From NCBI GenBank assembly GCA_964546815.1, contig CAZJLR010000005.1, positions 121,041 to 185,040 on the forward strand: DNA of 64,000 nucleotides. The letters run 5' to 3'. Shown in pieces: positions 40,601-46,600 of the stretch. A program made the translations under genes and the position numbers. This DNA comes from JAIEPM01 sp964546815. Lineage in GTDB: Bacteria > Cyanobacteriota > Vampirovibrionia > Obscuribacterales > Obscuribacteraceae. Below the pieces are notes generated by a model that worked only from the letters and a program-made list of their open reading frames with translations, was not told the DNA's origin and did not search any database. Each line of letters begins with the position of its first letter. Within the stretch, counting starts at the first letter, position 1.

Positions 40601-43600
40601 CAGAGCTTGCACCTGTCGTGGTCACCGTCACACCACCACCATTGCCGGTGCCTGTTGCATCTGCACGCAGACTGAGCGCAGAAGGCCCCGTTATAGACAA
40701 ACCTCCGCCCCGTAGAGACAATGTGCCACCATTGAAGTTGCCGGAGCCTGCGGCATTGACACTCAATGTTCCGCCAGGCAAGGTCAATGTGCCACCGCCA
40801 CTGGCGTTAAGAGTGATTGAACCACCCGCGCCAGAACTTACAACGTTCGCGCTCACAGAGCTGAGAGACGCCAGAGTTATATTACCGGTGCCGCTGTCAG
40901 TAACAGAAATACTTCCTCCATTACCTCCAGCAGCACCAGAGTCAGCTGAAAGCGTTCCGTTAACTCCATGCACTGTGGCGCCGGCACCAATTTGGAATTG
41001 ATTTGGATTGCTCGCCGCAGTGATGCTGATCGAACCACCATTTCCGGTGCCACTGCCACTAGCGTTCAACGAACCATTTATGAACAAATTACCGTTAATT
41101 ACGGCGCCGCCGCTAGTGAGAGTTATAGTCGCCCCGTTGCTAGTGGTGTTTGTTACCAGCGCAGCAGGATTGATAGTGAGGTTGCGCCCACTGTTGAGAG
41201 TCACCGAGCCGGCAGAGCCAGAACTTGCAGATGCAGAAATGGCGAGTTGCCCGACGCCGTTGCCCACAGTAAGATCGCCAAGAACACCTGTAGCCTGAAC
41301 GCTAACAGTGCCACCATTACCAGTGGCACCGCCATTAGCACTGAGGGATAGCGGTGCTATACCAGTAATGTTCAGAAGCGATCCCCGCAATGCAATCGTT
41401 CCACCATTAGCATTTGACGCTGAGGCAGCCGCATCAGTACTAAGAGTTCCACCACCGGCCAGACTGAGTACACCAGTACCAGCAGTGAGAGATAGCGAAC
41501 CGCCAGCTCCACCACCGGAATTGACGCTGAGATTTGCAGTCGAGTTAAGAGTTATTCCCCCGTTACCATTGTTGAGAACAGTGATTGTGCCGCCCGCTCC
41601 TGAAAGTCCGCTATTGGCAGACAAGGAGCCATTGACTCCGTTACTTAGAGCACCGACTCCAATGGTGAATGGTAATGAACTTGACATTGTTGCACTGATA
41701 GTGCCACCGGAACCAGAACCGATTCCGTCAGCGCTCAGGGAAGAACTTATAAACAGATTCGTTCCGGCTGAAAGAGTGTAAGTAGCACCACGACCATTGC
41801 TTTGTGGCGCGGCGCTGATAGCGGTGGGATCTATATTAAGTGCTCTAGAAGATGAAAGAGTTATGCTGCCGGCATTACCTCCGCTTGCAGCACCTGCAGC
41901 GGCAAGTTGTAGCTGACCAGCACTGTTACCAATGTTGAGGTCGCCAGTGCTCGACACGGAAGTTACAGACAAAGTACCACCATTGCCTGTGCCGCCGCCA
42001 TTGGAACTCAACAGCAAAGCTGAGGCGCCAGTCAGGTTGAGCGTCAAACCGCGCAAGGTGATGCTACCGCCGTTTCCGACTCCTGCAGCATTTGAAGCAA
42101 TTGTGCTTGCATTTATAGTTAGTGGGCTGTTGACACTAATTGTGGAGTTTAATGTAATATTGCCGCCGTTACCGAGGCCAACACCGCTGCGATCTATATT
42201 GCCGGTTACAACCATCGCTCCGCTGGTCGCCGAAGCCGACGTGAGCGAGAGCCCGCCACCGTTACCGTTCACGCCTAAGATTTGCTGCGATATAGCAGTA
42301 CTGTCAACGGTCAGAGCTCTTCCTGAAGCTACAGTCACAGCGCCGGGATTACCACTTTGAGACAAGGCCGCACCACCATTGGTGGTGATCGTGATCTGAC
42401 CGGCGCCAGTGCCGATAGTGAGGTCACCGCTTGGTCCTGTGCTTGTCACCGATATAGCGCCACCATTGCCGGTGTTAGCACCGTTGGCAGTGAGTGACAG
42501 TGGCAAAGCGCCGGTTATGTTGTAATTGCTGGCCCTTAAAGTGATCGCCCCGCCGTTGAGAGGATTTGTGAATCCTGTGACAGCACTAACCGAAAGTAAC
42601 CCTCCCGGCAATGTAAGAGGTCCGGCGGGCTGGTTGGCTACTGCTGCATTGAGAGTGATCCCCCCGCCATTACCATTTGCTGTTGCGAGCGCAGAAAGAC
42701 TACTGAGGCTAGCGACAGTTATGCCTCCGTTACCATTGTTCGCAACAACGATCGAACCGGCATTACCGAAAACGTTACCACCGCCGGCCGTCAAATTGCC
42801 AGTGACACCATTAATGGTGGCAGCCGGGCCGATGACAAATGGACTACTGCTGCTGCTAGTTAAACTTATCGTCCCACCACTACCAGTGCCAGCGGCGCTG
42901 CTGTTTAGAGAACCTGTCACCAATAAATTGCCGCTGGATGCTACAAGAGTAGTACTGCCACCATTACCAGAGACGCCCAGAGGGCCAAATGCAAAAGAGG
43001 CAGTATCTAAAGTAAGATTTCTGCCTGCAGTTATATTCAGTGCACCGCCATTACCGGTAGCCGAATTAGCAGCACCGCCAGTAGCGGAAAGAATCAGATT
43101 GCCTCCCGCACCAATTGACAGGTCGCTGCTCGAACTCGAAGTGGCAACAGTGATCGTGCCACCATTTCCGCTGTTGCCGCTATTGGCAGAAATTGTAAGA
43201 GGACCAGAACTTGTTATCAGCGACGATGCACGCAATGTGACAGTACCGCCGTTAAAAGGGCTAAGTACTGTTCCGGTATTGGCAGTCAACGACGCTCCCG
43301 CAGTACTGAAGGTGGCGGTGCCTGTTGCTGTGAGGGAAAGCGTGGAGGCAGCCGCTGACCCAACACCGCTGCTGCTGAGCGATCCTATTACGTTCAGGTT
43401 ACCGGTGGAAACAGTGGTGAAAGAACCACCGCCGCCGGTGACACCAAGTGGGTTGAAGGTTGCAGCAGAGGCATCAACAAGCAGGTTTCGTCCAGAGCTC
43501 AGGGAAATAACCCCTCCGTTGCCGGAAGGCGAACCGATAGAACCGCCTGTGGCAGACAAAACAAGATTGCCGCTGGCGCTGACGGAAAGATCACTTGTCG

Positions 43601-46600
43601 AAGCTGAGGTGACAATAATTATTGTGCCGCCATTGCCTAACCCACTTGCGTTCGCCGATAGACTGAGAGGTGTGCCACCAGTCACATTCAAGGTGCTGCC
43701 TCTCAAAGTGAAAGCGCCACCGTTGCCGTTGTTGCTTCCGCCATTGACAGCTAAAGTGCCGCCGGGCATAGTCAGAGGACCACCAACTGTGCCACCATTG
43801 GCGTTAAGAGTAATGCTCCCGCCATTGGCGTTGCCGGCATTAGCAGAGACATTAGCCAGGGCTCCCAATGTGATACCACCGGTACCATTGTTGATCACGG
43901 TCAAGGTACCGCCAGAGGCACTTGCCCCGCCATTTACTGACAGCGTTCCGTTAACACCATTAGCCGGGCTGCTCGCTGCAATTACAAATGGGCTTGAGCT
44001 ATTGGAGCTGAGAGCAATTGTTCCGCCAGCACCAGAACCAAGTCCATTGGCATTCAAGAATCCATTAATAGAAAGGTTTCCAGATCCACCGGTTCCAGCA
44101 GCCAGGGTTAGTGAGTATCCCTGCCCCGCATTGCCTAATGCCGCCTGACTAAGGCTTGCAGTATCAACAGTGAGATTGCGACCGCTACTTACAGTAACAG
44201 TACCGCCGTTACCAGATGCTGATGCAGCTGAACCTCCGGTGGCTGAAATCTGCAGGGCACCATTGGCAGAACCTATTTGCAGATCGCTTGAGGTACCTGT
44301 GCTGGTTACGGAGATTGTTCCACCGTTGCCGGTTCCCACTGCGTTGGCGCTAAGATTCAATAAAGATCCGCCGGTAACATTGATGCTGAGCCCGCGCAAA
44401 GTGACAGAGCCACCATTGAAGTTTCCTGGACCAACTGCATCTGTTCCCACTAAGGTACCAGCACTAGGTAAAATGAGCGCTCCAGCCAACTGCCCAACTG
44501 GAGCGGCATTGAGAGTAATGTTACCGCCCGGACCTATAGCAGGTGATACATTGATGTCGGTGATCAATTTGACGCGAATGCCACCGCCACCATTATTGAT
44601 TACAGAGATGGAACCGCCGCCGAATACTGAACCAAGTGCGCTCAGGTTTCCGTTTATGCCGTTAGCCGTGACGCCGTTGTTGATATCAAACACTTGGGGG
44701 CTGTTGCTGGTCAAACTCAAGGTGCCACCAAGACCGGATGGTGCTGCATTCGCATTTAGTGAGCCGCTTATCTGGAGAGTACCGACGGTCGCTGCTGCAG
44801 AGCCGGCTACAAGTGTTATAGAGGCACCATTGCCCACGTTACCTAGAGGACCAGCCACGATGTTGGCAGGGTTCACCGTAAGATTGCGCCCGGCAGTGAT
44901 GCTCAAGGTGCCGCCGTTGCCCGCCCCCGACGCAGCCGAGCCACCGGTAGCAGAGACAGAAACCTGACCGGCAGCGCCGCCAATTGCAATGTCACCAGTA
45001 GTTCCGCTCGCGAGTAAGGTAACAGAGCCACCATTACCGGTGCCTTGCGCATTAACGCTGAGAGACAAAGCGGAGGCCCCTGTAATGTTGAGATTCGAAC
45101 CTCTCAGGATTACACTGCCACCATTAAAATTGCTGGCTCCAACGGCATTAGTGCCAAGCAGCGCCCCTCCAGGCAAACTCAAAGTGCCCGGCGTGGTGCC
45201 AGATGCATTAAGAGTAATCGTCCCACCTTGACCAGAAGTCGGAGCAACACTTATGTCAGCCAAAGCATTTAGATGAATGCCACCACTTCCGTTGTTCAAC
45301 ACAGACACGGCACCGCCGGTGCCGCTTGTTGAGCCTCCCTTAGCAGTAAGCGTTCCGTTTACACCATTTACCAACGTACTGTTATTGATTTCAAATATTG
45401 ATGTTGAGCTGCTAGTCAGGATGATACTACCGCCAGACCCAATGGCTGCTCCATTAGCTGAAAGCCCTCCAGATATCAGCAAGTTTCCGGCAGTTGCAGC
45501 TAAGTTCAATGTGGCACCATTACCAGCATTACCTAATGGACCCGCAGTTAAACTGGCGGGCGCCACTGTCAAGTTTCGCCCAGCAGTAACACTGACTGTG
45601 CCACCACTGCCTGCGGCTGAAGCGGCTGAACCACCGGTGGCTGCAACTGCGATCTGTCCAACGCCTGCGCCTAGAACCAGATCGGCGGTAGCAGCAGAAG
45701 CACTGATCGTGACATTGCCTCCAACACCTGTGCCAGACCCACTAGCTGCAATCGACAGCCCACTAGCACCGCTAACGGCGATAGTGGAGCCCTTAAGTGT
45801 AACTGTGCCACCAGCCGCAGTACCAGCTCCTGTGCCATTCGCCGATAGAGTACCGCCACCCAGTGACAGCGGTCCTGCGGTGCCGCCACCCGCGGCATTT
45901 AATGTGATTGTCCCACCAGATCCTGAAGTAACGGCGCTCGCACTGGCAGCCGTTGCAGCAATAAGTGATATTCCACTAGCGCTGTTATTTACGATGCTGA
46001 CAGTACCTCCGTTGCCACTTGTCGCACCGGAGTTTGCCGCGAGTATACCAGTAACACCATTTACGGTAGGGCCGAAACCAACCTGGAAGATGCTAGTTGT
46101 GTTAGCTGAGAGGGTAACTGATATATTGCCACCGTTGCCGGTGCCGACGCCACTTGCATTGATTGAACCATTTACAAGCATCGTACCCGATACCGAATTT
46201 GCGCTGCTGAAAGTATAATTGGCACCATTTGTAGTCGTGGTGCTTGTAATACCGGCAGTATCTACGGTCAAGTTACGACCAGCGCTGAGCGTGAACGCCC
46301 CTGCAGCTCCTGATGTAGCGGCTGCAGACAAGAGCAGTTGACCCGAGCTACCTACACTGATATCACCAAGCGCGCCAGTAGTAGTAACCGAGATAGTCGC
46401 ACCATTCCCCGATGCTGTTCCCCCATTAGCACTCAAAGTGAGCGGCACACCGCCTGTGATGTTGAGTTGCAGCGCTCTGAGGGTCAAGTTGCCGGCGTTA
46501 CCACTGCCCGCTGGACCATTAGTAGATAAGGTGCCGCCACCGGGAATTGTAAGAATCCCGCCATTACCTCCAGGTGCAGCATTGAGTGATATGGCACCAC